Origin: Streptomyces violaceusniger
GTDB taxonomy: Bacteria > Actinomycetota > Actinomycetes > Streptomycetales > Streptomycetaceae
Assembly (NCBI GenBank): GCA_005405945.1
Contig: BJHW01000001.1
Coordinates: forward strand, 2,604,001-2,668,000
DNA: 64,000 nucleotides
Direction: 5' to 3'
A program made the translations under genes and the position numbers. The notes under the pieces were generated by a model that was given only the letters and a program-made list of their open reading frames with translations, was not told the origin of the DNA and ran no database searches. Below, in pieces: positions 39,780 through 49,383 of this stretch (its first letter is position 1; the number at the start of each line of letters is the position of its first letter).

Positions 39780-41300
39780 CCGCCACGCTCATGCCGTCCC
39801 GTTCCGGGCAGCGGGCCGGGCGGAACGGCTTTGCTCATGTGGTGCACGCGGAGTGGACCAAGTTCCGAACCGTCCGCGGCTGGGTGACCGGCATGATGGC
39901 GGCGGCACTGATGATGGTCCTGTTCGCCCTGCTCGCCGGTGCCAGTAGCAATCAGAAGGGCTCACCACCCGTTCCGATCGGACCAGGCGGTGGGCCGGTC
40001 ACCGACAGCTTCTACTTCGTGCACCAGCCACTCGCCGGAAACGGCAGCATCACCGTCTCCGTTTCCGCGCTCAAGAGCAGCATCTCCAGGGGCCCGGGAA
40101 CCTGCGGCCCGGCACCGTGCCGTGGGCGAAGGCCGGGCTCATCATCAAGAAGAGCACCCGCCAGGGATCACCCTACGCGGCGATCATGGCCACCGGCAGC
40201 CACGGCGTGCGGATGCAGGACGGCTACGTCAACGACACGGCCGGTCCCCCGGTACGGTCTCGGCAGAGTCCCCCGCTGGCTGCGGCTGGACCGCTCGGGC
40301 GACACGATCACCGGCTATGCCTCCACCGACGGCACGAAATGGACCAAGGTGGGCAGCACGCAGGTGAGCGGGCTCGGATCGACCGCGCAGGTCGGGCCGT
40401 TCGTTGCCTCTCCGCCTGCCGTGGGCGGCGGGGGCACGGCAGGCAGTGTGTCCACGGCCACCTTCGGGGATCTTCACACCCAGGGGGCTGGGCCGGTGGC
40501 AACTGGACAGGCAGTCAGGTGGGAGCCACATCCCCAGCTTCGCCGGCTACCCGGAGAACGCCTCGGGTTCGTTCACCGGCTCCGACGCCCGGTTCACGGT
40601 GACCGGTGCCGGCGACATAGCGCCCGCAGTCCGCGACAGCCTGCCGACCGGTGGCCACCTCCAAGACCTCCTCGCCGGCATGTTCGCCGCGCTGATCGTG
40701 GTGATCGTCGTGGGGGCGCTGTTCATCACCGAGGAGTACCGGAACAAGATGATCCACCTCACCTTGGCCGCAAGTCCGAGGCGGAGCCGGGTGCTGGTGG
40801 CCAAGGCGATCGTGTTGTGGGCCGTCACCTTCGTCGCCGGGCTGGCGGGAGCGGCGCTCGCGACGCCGCTCGGCAAGCGGCTCGCCGAGGACAACGGCGT
40901 CTACATCTTCCCGGTGTCGTCCTCGACCGAACTGCGTGTGGCGCTCGGGACCGCGGCGCTGCTCGCGACCGCCTCGGTCCTGGCCCTCTCCGTCGGTGCC
41001 GTCTTCCGGCACAGTGCGGGCGCGGTCACCACGGTCATCGTGGCCACCGCGCTGCCCTACATCCTGATCGCCATCCCGTTCATGCCCGCAAGCATGTCGA
41101 AGGGAGTGGCCACAGTGACGCCGGGAGCAGCTTTCGCCGTCCAGCAGACGCTTGTGCCATATGACCAGGTCGCAAGCAATTACACGCCGTACTACGGCTA
41201 CTACCCGCTGGCGCCATGGGCCGGGTTCGCCGTCCTGGCCGGCTACGCGGTGACAAGCCTGGCCGTGGCCGCCGTCCTTCTCGACAGGAGGGACGCATGA
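39776..41300 (+). CDS. ABC permease with large extracytoplasmic domain, several frameshifts
   Basis: MTATLMPSRSGQRAGRNGFA and a first helix (GMMAAALMMVLFALLAG) precede an outside region (about 40000-40600) with FYFVHQPLAGNGSITVSVSA, AKAGLIIKKSTRQGSPYAAI, WLRLDRSGDTITGYASTDGT, like a DUF1349/concanavalin-type sheet. The remainder has five or so helices ending in AVLLDRRDA. At least four shifts occur, each at a run such as gggg or ccccc. Corrected, the protein would have about 510 residues. It may be intact in the organism; if the shifts are real it is dead. Confidence 0.75.
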
Positions 41301-42055
41301 AACCGGCCCTGCACGCGGAATGGACGAAAATCCGGACCGTTCCCAGCCCGCTGTGGCTGCTGCTCGGTACCGTCGCGGCGACAGTGGCCCTGAGCGCCGG
41401 GGCGACCTCGGTGGTGAGTTGCACGTCCACTGGCTGTGGCGGCGACACGACCAAGGTCAGCCTCATGGGCGTCCAACTCGGCCAGGCGCTGGTCGCCATC
41501 CTGGCCGTACTGGTCATCAGCGGCGAGTACAGCTCGGGCATGATCCGCACCACCCTGACGGCGGTGCCACGGCGGGCCGCCGTCCTCGCGGCCAAGGCCA
41601 CTACCCTCACCGGCGTCGTGGCCGTGGCCGGAACCGTCGCTGTCCTCGGGTCGCTGCTTGCCGGGTGGCTCATCCTGCCCGCCCCCGATGACCAGGCCCT
41701 CTCCCTGGCCGACGGGCCGACGCTGCGCGCGGTCTTCGGGTCGGTCCTCTACCTGGTTCTGATCGCCCTCTTCAGCCTCGGTATCGCGACCGCCGTGCGG
41801 GAGACCGCCACCGGCATCGGGATTGTCCTCGGCCTGCTCTACATCGTCCCCATCGTCTCCCAGACCATCAGCGATCCGCACTGGCAGCGCCTGCTCCAGA
41901 AGATCGCGCCGATGAGCGCCGGGCTCGCCATCCAGGCCACCACTGACCTCCCCAGCCTGCCCATCAGCCCCTGGGCCGGCCTCGGCGTGACCACCGGGTG
42001 GGCCGCCGCGGCGCTGTTGGTCGGCGGCCTGCTGCTGCGCATACGTGACGCCTGA
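41297..42055 (+). CDS. ABC-2-like permease, 252 aa
   Basis: MKPALHAEWTKIRTVPSPLW resembles the start of the preceding permease (HAEWTKFRTVRG), so the two are related halves of the exporter. About six helices follow, with GEYSSGMIRTTLTAVPRRAA after the second, typical of ABC-2 permeases that work with BcrA-type ATPases. The start overlaps the previous stop (ATGA). Confidence 0.9.
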   Translation: MKPALHAEWTKIRTVPSPLWLLLGTVAATVALSAGATSVVSCTSTGCGGDTTKVSLMGVQLGQALVAILAVLVISGEYSSGMIRTTLTAVPRRAAVLAAKATTLTGVVAVAGTVAVLGSLLAGWLILPAPDDQALSLADGPTLRAVFGSVLYLVLIALFSLGIATAVRETATGIGIVLGLLYIVPIVSQTISDPHWQRLLQKIAPMSAGLAIQATTDLPSLPISPWAGLGVTTGWAAAALLVGGLLLRIRDA

Positions 42056-42482
42056 ACGCCCTCTCCGGCCAGTCAACTGCTCGTCCCGCCCGACGGCGGC
42101 GTCCCCTTCCCATCTCTCGAACCCACTCGCCAGAAGCCGCCCAACGGCTACCTCGCGTGCGGGTTTTGCTTCCAGCCATCCGAGATTCCGCGAATCCCCG
42201 CGTTTCACGGCGTGCCGACTTCGACCACATGGTGCGGCTCAGCCGGGTCCGCTCCCCGCAGTCGATCGAGGTCCGCTTCGGCACCAGCCGGGCCGGGGCG
42301 ACGTCGCGCTCTACACCACGGCCTCCGTCGACGCGGTCATTCCCGCACACTCCGAGGTCGACTGGGAGCAGCTGCGTTAGGACAAGAAATTCTGGCTGTC
42401 TCATGTGCCATCTGAGGCGACACCGGGAGAGCGGGGAGACCGTTAGGTTCCCTGACCTCGTGTCGTCTCAGAGGGAGTTGGG
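42056..42482. other. Gap with a decayed frame, not recognised
   Basis: A stretch near 42210-42380 encodes FDHMVRLSRVRSPQSIEVRF and, in another frame, DVALYTTASVDAVIPAHSEV followed by DWEQLR and a stop. It looks like the end of some protein with one frame change, but I cannot name the family. The rest of the gap shows nothing. Confidence 0.3.
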
Positions 42483-42682
42483 GTGGATCACTTCTTTGTG
42501 TCTCACGGCAAGGTGCGTCGGTTCTACGAGGCACCGCCGGGAGTCGATCTCGATGCGGTGGCGTACGTGCAGCGGCCCGGGGCGGTGAAGGAGGGCCCGC
42601 CCTTCTTCCTTGATCTCGGCATGCGTCCGGCCGAGCCGTTGTGCTCTTTCTTCCTGGAGCTGTCGAAGTCGCTCAAGGCGAA
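42483..42682 (+). pseudogene. Tyrosine recombinase N-terminal fragment cut by IS
   Basis: From a GTG at 42483 the frame reads VSHGKVRRFYEAPPGVDLDA and PPFFLDLGMRPAEPLCSFFL with ELSKSLKAN, the start of a Streptomyces tyrosine-type integrase (SAM-like N-terminal domain). It then passes directly into the type A terminal repeat (LAGNLI). The catalytic RHRY domain is absent. Confidence 0.7.
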
Positions 42683-42707
42683 TGCCCTTGCCGGAAATCT
42701 CATCCGC
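42683..42707 (+). repeat. IS terminal repeat, type A (left end)
   Basis: TGCCCTTGCCGGAAATCTCA then TCCGC is the reverse complement, with two or three changes, of the right ends at 24642 and 32390. It lies about 100 bases before a transposase start, as expected for a left end. Confidence 0.75.
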
Positions 42708-42807
42708 CCTGGTGGGAACCGCTTCTTCGGATTCCCGAAACCTTAGCCGCGGTAGCTCGAGCCGACACTCTCGCGCAGCTGCTGTCGGCACGTCATGATG
42801 ATCGATC

Positions 42808-43165
42808 GTGCTGCTGCGACTGGCTTACTTGGGTGTGTCGAACGCGTTCGCGATGCTTCGCCTGCTGCCGATGACCGACCGGGACAAGTGCGCGGAGATC
42901 CTCGCCCTGCGCCACCAGATCCCCGTGTTGGAACGCCAACTCGGCAAGGAAAAGGTCCGGTTCACGCCGAGCGATCGGGCATTCCTGGCGGCGCTGCTGC
43001 ACCGGCTGCCACTGCTGGCATGCGACTTCCTGGAGACCATCACTCTGTCGGGGGTACGGATGTACGTGCTCGTGGTGATCGAACACAACAGTCGCCGGAT
43101 CCGAATCCTGGGCGCCACCACGCAGCCGACCGCCTCCTGGGTAGCGCAAGCGGCGAACTCGCGCC
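42808..43165 (+). pseudogene. Integrase-type IS transposase (type A) with internal deletion
   Basis: The N-terminal portion LLRLAYLGVSNAFAMLRLLP and DKCAEILALRHQIPVLERQL ends at LLHRLP, then continues directly into the catalytic domain LLACDFLETITLSGVRMYVL and RIRILGATTQPTASWVAQAA. About 70 residues between HTH and catalytic core are missing. The frame then runs out near 43165. It is not functional. Confidence 0.85.
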
Positions 43166-43297
43166 TTCGGCCTGCCGCCGTCCTGTTTCACCACCAGCGG
43201 GCAAGGCGGTCGCCCCAGCCGCGCCGAACGGGCCTGACGGCGCTCCCGGACCGACCCGGCCCGGCGGGGTCGGTGGGGCCCGGCGGGCGCGGAGCGG

Positions 43298-46200
43298 TCA
43301 GCGCACCGTCAGGCGCCGCAGGCGTGGCGCCCCCGCGGGCGCCGGCCCGTCGACCTCGAGGCTGACGTAGCGGGCCGTCCCGGAGGCGGTCAGCCGGCGC
43401 ACGCGGCCCCGGCCGGTGAGGGTCCCGGCGTCCCGGTAGGCGATGCCGTCCGTGCTGAAGCCGACCTTCGCGCCCGGCGCCGCGCCCGCCGTCCACTCGG
43501 TCTCCACCAGGCGGACCGGGCGGGCCGCGCCGAGGTCCACGACCATGCGGCCGCGCGGGCCCGGCCGCCACGCCGTGCGGGCGTCGCCGTCCACCGCCGC
43601 CGCGGGGTCGGACATGCCCTCCGGCAGCGGGCTCGTGGGGAAGACGGTCCTGCCGAGGGCCAGGTCGTCGTGCGGGTGGGCGGCCGCGCCGGCCAGGACG
43701 ACGGTGAGCGTCCGGCCCGCCCTGACGGCGGCGACCTCGCTGCGCCCCTGCGCCCGGACGCGCAGGGTGCAGGAGGCCCCGGACAGGCGTACGGTCGCGC
43801 CGTCGACCACCTGGACCCGCAGGCCCGACGGCAGGCGTCGGCTCGTGACGGGGGTGAGCGTGAAGCGCGGGGGCAGCACGACCGCCGTGGCGGCGGGCAG
43901 CGCGGCCTCGAAGGCCGTGCCGTCGGCGGTCAGCGTCTGTGTGCCCTCGAAGACCACGGTGTCCGTGCCGGTGCGCGGGATCGCGATCCGCGTCCTGATG
44001 GGCTCGCCGGAGAGGTTGAACAGGGTCAGGTGTCCGTCCGTCAGCGTCGTGCGCACCTCGGTGGCCTCCGCCGAGGGCGTGGCCCTCCGGGCGATCGCGC
44101 GCAGCTCCCCGGCCGATGTGCCGGGGAAGCCCTCGACGAGGAGGGGTGCCGCCGGGCCGTCGCCGAGGACGATCGTGTCGTCGTAGACGCCGATCGGGTT
44201 CCGGCCGTCGCGCACCACGAGCCCGGCGCGTCCCTCGACGTCGAGCCAGCCGCCGCGGCTGCTCACCGCCGGCCTCGGCCCGGTCGCGAGGTCCCTCCAG
44301 TCCCGGCCGTCCACGGAACCCTGGACGCGGTAGGCGCGGCCGGCCGCCGATTCCCAGCGCAGGGTGACCCGGTCGATCCGGCGCTCGGCGCCGAGGTCGA
44401 CGGCCAGCCAGCTGTCGGCGCGCGGACGGTCGGCCCTCGACACCGCCCAGCGGGTGGCGGCGTCGCCGTCGACCGCGAGCGGCGCTCCCTTCCCGGCGTC
44501 GGCCGACGAGGCGGTGGCGGACCCGCCGCGGGCGAGGTCCGCGCCATGGGCGCCGTCGCGCACCTCGAAGGCGTACAGGGAGTACCCGTACGCCGGGTCG
44601 GGCCGCACGCCGAGCATGCGGACGTGGCGCACCGTCGTGGGGGTGAAGCCGAGGTCGTCGACCCGTCCGGCGGGTGTGTCGGAGGAGGTGTCGCGGGCGC
44701 GGACGGTCGCCTCGCCCTCCTCGAAGCGGTAGGTGCGCGCGCCGTCGAGCCCGGGCATGCCGGGCATCGTCAGGTTGTGCACCTCGAGCCGGCCCTCCGC
44801 GTCGCCGGTGCCGCCGCTCGCGTAGACGATCGAGCCCGTCGGGAGCGTCGCGAACCCGGCCCAGCCGCCATCGAGGCGCAGGAGCGTCGCGCTGCCGTCG
44901 AAGCCGTCGCGCAGGGACTCGTAGACGCGCACGGTACGGCTCTGGACCTTCGCGGCGGTGGCGGGCAGGAACATCGGGGTGGCGCCGCCGAGCCGGAACA
45001 GCCAGTCGTCGTGGGCCGGTTGCCAGACGAACTTCACGAACCCGGGTTTCGTCACAGCACCGGCCCACGCGGCCCGCGACTGGTGCGACACCAGTCCTGG
45101 GCCGGTCCCGAAGTCCGTGACACCGGAGGCCAGCGCGAAGAGTTCCTCGCGCGACAGCGCCTCGACGGGCCGCCCGTTCGCCGCCGCCCACACGTGCAGC
45201 AGGTAGCTGATCGCGATCTCGGCGCGCGCCTCCGGCTCGTACTTCGGCTCCCCCGAGAACTTCGCCATCCGGTGCTCGGGCGGGTACTGCTGGTACGCCT
45301 CCAGCCGCGACGCCAGTTCCTGCTCCGCACGCGCCGCGGCCCGGTCGCGCATCACCTGGGAGAGGAAGGCGAGCGGGATGACGTCCCTGCCGTAGAGGTG
45401 CTCGCGGTCGTTGACCATCGGCATCAGCGGTTCACCCGCGTCGCTCATGACACCCAGCAACGTGTGCCACAGCGGCTGGGCGTTCGGCTGCCGTGCGAGA
45501 ACCTGCGGGAGGGGGCGTCCGGCGGCCAGGAAGTGCGCGGCATTGCGGCCCGAGGTGCGCCACAGCTCCTCTTGGTAGTGCGGGCCGAAGGAGCCGTGGT
45601 TCTCGACGATGAAGGTGTCGTACAGGTTGCGGGCGGTGTTCTCGGAGACGGCGACGCCGTCCACGCGGGCGGGGTTGGCGAGGTCGGCGGACGGCAGCCC
45701 CGCCTCGTTGCGCGACCAGATGCCGTACCAGGTGGCCCAGTCGGCGGCGCGGTGGTCGTCGTGGGCCCACGCGAGCGCCGGTGCGAGGGTCTGCGCGTAC
45801 AGGCCCATCTCCTCCAGCTTGGTGTCGCCGACGTGTCCGCCGCTCAGGCCGTTCGGCGTCCAGTCGCCCGAGGCGGGGTCGTCGCCGCTGCCCAACGACA
45901 CGGTGTAGGCGGCCTGTTCGCGGACGATGGTGTCGACGTTGTGCCGCGTCGCGGTGTCGAGGTCGTTCCACAGCAGCCGGGCGGCGAGGACGAAGTACGA
46001 CTGGAAGGTGGTGTCGAAGAAGAGCTTGCGGCCCCACTCGTCGCCGCCGGTGAGCCGGTTCGACGCGGCGAAGTGGCGGATGGTGGCGAGCGTGTGCCGC
46101 TCGAGGGTCTCCCGGTCGGTGCCCGCGCGCGCCGCGTCGTAGGTGCCGTGGGTGAGCAGCACCGCGTTGCCGAGGACCACGGCGAACCCGAAGTCCTTGG

Positions 46201-46429
46201 CGCTGTAGTGGCCCTTGGCCTCGTCCCACTGCGTCTCGGACCACCGGGTGTGGTCCAGGAGCACCCGCAGGTAGGTGGCCGCGACGGCGTCGGGCGGCGT
46301 ATCGGTGCGGCCATACGCGGCGTGGGCGCTCGCGGCTCCGGTGAGCGGAGGCAGGGCGGCCAGCGCGCCCGTGAGCCCGGCGAGGTGCAGGAAGCGGCGG
46401 CGGCGGAGGGGTGGGGACGAGTGCGACAC
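43298..46429 (-). CDS. Secreted discoidin-domain protein, about 1043 aa
   Basis: The GTG at 46429 starts a Tat signal (SPPLRRRRFLHLAGLTGALA); the longer start at 46480 would place an operator inside the gene. The first 400 residues look like an alpha/alpha-toroid catalytic domain (GGDEWGRKLFFDTTFQSYFV). At least two F5/8C (discoidin) domains follow: GGSATASSADAGKGAPLAVD with TRWAVSRA, and one near 870-950 (AAAVDGDARTAWRPGPRGRM). It probably binds and cuts a polysaccharide outside the cell; the exact family is not clear. Confidence 0.85.
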   Translation of the reverse strand: MSHSSPPLRRRRFLHLAGLTGALAALPPLTGAASAHAAYGRTDTPPDAVAATYLRVLLDHTRWSETQWDEAKGHYSAKDFGFAVVLGNAVLLTHGTYDAARAGTDRETLERHTLATIRHFAASNRLTGGDEWGRKLFFDTTFQSYFVLAARLLWNDLDTATRHNVDTIVREQAAYTVSLGSGDDPASGDWTPNGLSGGHVGDTKLEEMGLYAQTLAPALAWAHDDHRAADWATWYGIWSRNEAGLPSADLANPARVDGVAVSENTARNLYDTFIVENHGSFGPHYQEELWRTSGRNAAHFLAAGRPLPQVLARQPNAQPLWHTLLGVMSDAGEPLMPMVNDREHLYGRDVIPLAFLSQVMRDRAAARAEQELASRLEAYQQYPPEHRMAKFSGEPKYEPEARAEIAISYLLHVWAAANGRPVEALSREELFALASGVTDFGTGPGLVSHQSRAAWAGAVTKPGFVKFVWQPAHDDWLFRLGGATPMFLPATAAKVQSRTVRVYESLRDGFDGSATLLRLDGGWAGFATLPTGSIVYASGGTGDAEGRLEVHNLTMPGMPGLDGARTYRFEEGEATVRARDTSSDTPAGRVDDLGFTPTTVRHVRMLGVRPDPAYGYSLYAFEVRDGAHGADLARGGSATASSADAGKGAPLAVDGDAATRWAVSRADRPRADSWLAVDLGAERRIDRVTLRWESAAGRAYRVQGSVDGRDWRDLATGPRPAVSSRGGWLDVEGRAGLVVRDGRNPIGVYDDTIVLGDGPAAPLLVEGFPGTSAGELRAIARRATPSAEATEVRTTLTDGHLTLFNLSGEPIRTRIAIPRTGTDTVVFEGTQTLTADGTAFEAALPAATAVVLPPRFTLTPVTSRRLPSGLRVQVVDGATVRLSGASCTLRVRAQGRSEVAAVRAGRTLTVVLAGAAAHPHDDLALGRTVFPTSPLPEGMSDPAAAVDGDARTAWRPGPRGRMVVDLGAARPVRLVETEWTAGAAPGAKVGFSTDGIAYRDAGTLTGRGRVRRLTASGTARYVSLEVDGPAPAGAPRLRRLTVR

Positions 46430-46450
46430 GGGGCGACACCTCGACGTGTT

Positions 46451-46464
46451 AGACAACGTTGTCT
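46451..46464. promoter_or_regulatory. LacI-type operator, perfect palindrome
   Basis: AGACAACGTTGTCT is a perfect 14-bp palindrome with the central CG typical of LacI/GalR operators. It lies 22 bases upstream of the chosen GTG of the discoidin-domain gene. No LacI gene is in the window, so the repressor is encoded elsewhere. Confidence 0.85.
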
Positions 46465-46556
46465 GAAGGGGCCCGCACATTCTTCGGCGGTCCCGGTCCG
46501 CGCGTCAACGGATGTGACGCCGACCGTTCACCGGCTTTCGCGGGGTGCTGCCTGCG

Positions 46557-47524
46557 TCACATCCGGGGCCTGAGCCACCTCAGCTTCGCCGCCACCTGGT
46601 ACGGCCCGCCGCCCTCGTGGGCGTTGAAGTCGTACACCTCGATGGACCTGTCCTCGTGGGCCCAGGCGTTGAAGGCCGCGAACACCGTGGAGGGCGGGCA
46701 CGTCTGGTCCTCGAGCGCGGTGGAGAAGAGCGCGGGTGCCCGGCCACGAGCGGCGAAGTGGACGCCGTCGAAGTAGGAGAGCGTGCGCAGCGCTTCTCCG
46801 GTGCGGCCGCGATGCGTGCGGAGGAACAGGCCGATCTCCCGGTACGGGCCCGAGTCCGTCAGGGTGACGGCGCGCGGGAAGTCGCACAGGAACGGCACGT
46901 CCGGGGCGACCGCCAGCAGGTCGGGTACCAGTCCTCCCACCGCTATCGAGATGCCTCCGCCCTGGCTCTCACCGATGACCGCCGTACGGGAGGCGTCGGT
47001 GAGCGGATGCGTGCGGGCGGCCTCCACCGCCCGCACGGCATCGGTGAACACCCGCCGGTAGTAGTGGTTCTCGGGCACGTCGATCCCGCGGGTCATGAAT
47101 CCCGGGTAGGCGGGGGCGGCGCCCACCGGGTCCGGGGTGCCCCGCCCCCGCCCCAGCCACTGCCCTGACCGCGGGTGTCCATCACGAAGTGCGCCCGGCC
47201 GGTGGACGCCCAGAGCAGGTGCTCGTGGGGCAGGCCCCGCCCGCCTCCGTACCCCACGAACTCCACGACGAGGGGCACCGGCTCGGCGATCTCCGCGGGC
47301 AGCGTCAGCCAGCCCTTCACCGGGTGACCGCCGAAGCCGGCGAATGTGGCGTCGTACACCCGCACGGTGCTGAGGCCCGTGTCGACGAGCTCGAAGCGGG
47401 CGTCGAGGTCGTACCGCCGGGCCTCCGCCAGGGTGGCGGACCAGAACGCGTCGAAGTCGTCCGGTTCGGCGGAGGCGCTGCGGTAACGGTGCAGCTGTTC
47501 GCGTGGAAGGTCGAAGAGTGCCAT
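46557..47524 (-). CDS. Acetylxylan esterase (AXE1)-like hydrolase, one frameshift
   Basis: MALFDLPREQLHRYRSASAE, then DATFAGFGGHPVKGWLTLP and EFVGYGGGRGLPHEHLLWAS match acetylxylan esterase/cephalosporin deacetylase. The second part holds the nucleophile GESQGGGIS, and EDQTCPPSTVFAAFNAW with HEGGGPYQ gives Asp and His. One extra G in the run at about 47148 joins GSGW with GRGRGTPDPVG, for about 322 aa. It would remove acetyl groups from xylan fragments inside the cell. Confidence 0.87.
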
Positions 47525-47539
47525 GCGGGACTGCTCTCC

Positions 47540-47982
47540 CCAGGAGGACGGACGGTCGTGCGGTGCGGTGGTCGGTGGTGTTGTTGATCATGAGCAGCAT
47601 CACGTAGTGGGCGCCGCGGACGGGCAGGTCGTGCCGGAACACCCGGGCGTAGGACGTCTCGGTGGTGCCGGCGGGCATCATGGACGTGTTCAGCACCACC
47701 TTGTCGTAGGTGAAGTGGATCCCGTCCTTCGAGCGGGCGAGGCGGGTAGTGGTGTTCTCGCCGTGGAAGTACAGCCAGAACTCCTTGACGTCCTCCTTCC
47801 ACAGCACGTGCGGCGAGGAGACGTGGCTGACCGAGTAGTGCGGGTCCCGTCTGTTCGCCACGATGGGGTTGTCCGGGTACTCGGTGAACGGGCCTTCCAG
47901 GGAGTCGCCGTAGGCCAGGCAGATGCCGCCCGGCGCGTCGTGCGGCGCGTAGTAGAGGTAGTACCGGCCCAGGGGACCGGCC
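47540..47982 (-). pseudogene. Glycoside hydrolase-like fragment (five-bladed propeller)
   Basis: RYYLYYAPHDAPGGICLAYG, DSLEGPFTEYPDNPIVANR and HVSSPHVLWKEDVKEFWLYF with ARSKDGIHFTYDKVV resemble GH43/GH117-like propeller enzymes. Both ends are missing: the 5' side is replaced by an IS end at 47983, the 3' side runs into the esterase upstream region. It points to a former polysaccharide-use locus. Confidence 0.75.
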
Positions 47983-48236
47983 AACGCTGGATACAGACCT
48001 GCCGCACGGAACTGCTGGACCGGACCTTGATCTGGCACCAGAGCCACCTCCTGCACACCCTGCGCGAGTACGAGGCCTACGACAACGAACACCGCCCGCA
48101 CAGGGCCCTGTCACAAGCCGCCCCATGCCGCCCACTACCCGCCCCCATCACCCACCAAGCCCAACTCACCCACCTTGAAGTCCGCCGACGAGACCGACTC
48201 GGCGAAACCCTCCACCAATACCAGCACCCCACCTGA
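47983..48236 (+). pseudogene. Integrase-type IS transposase (type B), C-terminal fragment
   Basis: RWIQTCRTELLDRTLIWHQS, HLLHTLREYEAYDNEHRPHR and VRRRDRLGETLHQYQHPT form the complete C-terminus of a transposase like that at 15034-15960. It ends four bases before a type B terminal repeat, giving the true 3' end of this IS family. Confidence 0.85.
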
Positions 48237-48239
48237 ACT

Positions 48240-48265
48240 GCGCGGATGATCTATCGGCACCCGCA
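48240..48265 (-). repeat. IS terminal repeat, type B (right end)
   Basis: Read on the minus strand this is TGCGGGTGCCGATAGATCAT then CCGCGC, differing from 15004-15029 at two positions. It follows the transposase stop and marks the end of the element. Confidence 0.8.
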
Positions 48266-48482
48266 AAGCGCAGCGCCGTGGGCCTGCGGAAAACCGGACG
48301 GTGACAGGGAAAAAGCGCCGAAGCCGTCGAAGAGGCGTCGCTGGGCGTCGCCGACGGCGGACGGCAGATGTGGCAGAGGGCCGGTCGCCTGCTGTCCGCG
48401 TCAATGCCTTCGAGCACGCAGATTGCTCCGCTTGAGAGACCCACGCGGGCGAACGCGGCGAGCGGTGCGGTGAACATGCTGG

Positions 48483-49340
48483 TCAGGAGGGTGCGTGAGG
48501 GTCCTCGCTCGCTGCGAGCGTGGTGTTGTGCTCGTGGATCAGGCGCAGTGCCTCGTGGCGGTCGCGGCGGTCGAGGGCGTCGATGAGGTCGCGGTGCAGG
48601 GTGTGGCGGTGAGCGATGTATTCGTCCAGGGGCTGTTCGCTGGCCGGCAGTACGGACAGGGTATGGCCCTCGATCAGGTCCAGCAGGCTGGTGTAGAGCG
48701 AGCCGAGCAGCACGTTCGGGGTGATCGCGGCGATGGCGGCGTGCAGGCGCCAGTTGGCATGCACGAAGGCGACCGGATCGGCGTCGCCGACGGCCTTCTC
48801 CATGACGGCGATGTGCTCGCGCAGCCCCGCGATGTCGGCCGGCGAGGCGTGCCACAGGGTGTCCTCGATCAGCAGCGGGTCCAACGCGTCGCGGATACGC
48901 ACGGCATTGGCGACATCCGCCTCCTGCGCGTCCAGGGCGAGGACGGAGTTGCCGAGGCGGACCATGGGGGTCTGCTCGGCGCTGAACAGGCCACCGCCGG
49001 GGCCGGGCTTGACCGTGACCAGGCCGCGCGCCTGCAGCAGCCGCAACGCCTCGTTGAAGGTGCCCACCGACACCTCGCACAGGGTGCGCAGCTCCTCCTT
49101 GGTGCCCAGGCGCGATCCGGGCGGAACGCTCTGGACCAGCGCGGCGACACGCTCGGCCGCGCGTTCGGCACGGCCCGAGCCGGCTGACCGGGGCGAGGCG
49201 TCGGCGCGGCGGTCGACCCGGGGCAGGGATGCCCGGTTCGCCTGTGGAGCGCTTCGGCGCAGGTCAGAGGCGTCGGCGGGATCGGCTCCTGCCTGCGCCG
49301 CGGAGCCTGTGTGCATGCCTGGATCGGAAATGGACGTCAC
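48483..49340 (-). CDS. FadR/GntR-family regulator, 285 aa
   Basis: The winged HTH is at about 70-120 (TKEELRTLCEVSVGTFNEAL, LQARGLVTVKPGPGGGL) and the helical FCD ligand domain follows (VRIRDALDPLLIEDTLWHAS, HANWRLHAAIAAITPNVLLG, HRHTLHRDLIDALDRRDRHE) with Asp/His metal ligands. The N-terminal 60 residues are disordered and Arg/Ala-rich. The GTG at 49340 is one choice; ATG 49316 is another. It diverges from the FAH gene across direct repeats and probably controls aromatic degradation. Confidence 0.88.
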   Translation of the reverse strand: MTSISDPGMHTGSAAQAGADPADASDLRRSAPQANRASLPRVDRRADASPRSAGSGRAERAAERVAALVQSVPPGSRLGTKEELRTLCEVSVGTFNEALRLLQARGLVTVKPGPGGGLFSAEQTPMVRLGNSVLALDAQEADVANAVRIRDALDPLLIEDTLWHASPADIAGLREHIAVMEKAVGDADPVAFVHANWRLHAAIAAITPNVLLGSLYTSLLDLIEGHTLSVLPASEQPLDEYIAHRHTLHRDLIDALDRRDRHEALRLIHEHNTTLAASEDPHAPS

Positions 49341-49353
49341 AGCAGCTCCCTCG

Positions 49354-49381
49354 AGCTCACAGCTCACAGCTCACAGCTCAC
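49354..49381. repeat. 7-bp tandem repeat, four copies
   Basis: AGCTCAC is repeated four times without gaps just upstream of the FadR-type gene. It may affect the promoter spacing by slippage, since it lies between the regulator start and the direct repeats. Confidence 0.9.
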
Positions 49382-49383
49382 CA

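Noticed and set aside
46430..46480. Longer N-terminus of the discoidin protein from 46480
   Set aside because: It would put the LacI-type operator inside the coding region and move the Tat motif away from the N-terminus.
43670..46573. Long plus-strand open frame of 967 codons
   Set aside because: It lies antisense to the discoidin-domain gene, has low-complexity Gly/Arg/Val content and no domain; high-GC DNA leaves such frames open by chance.
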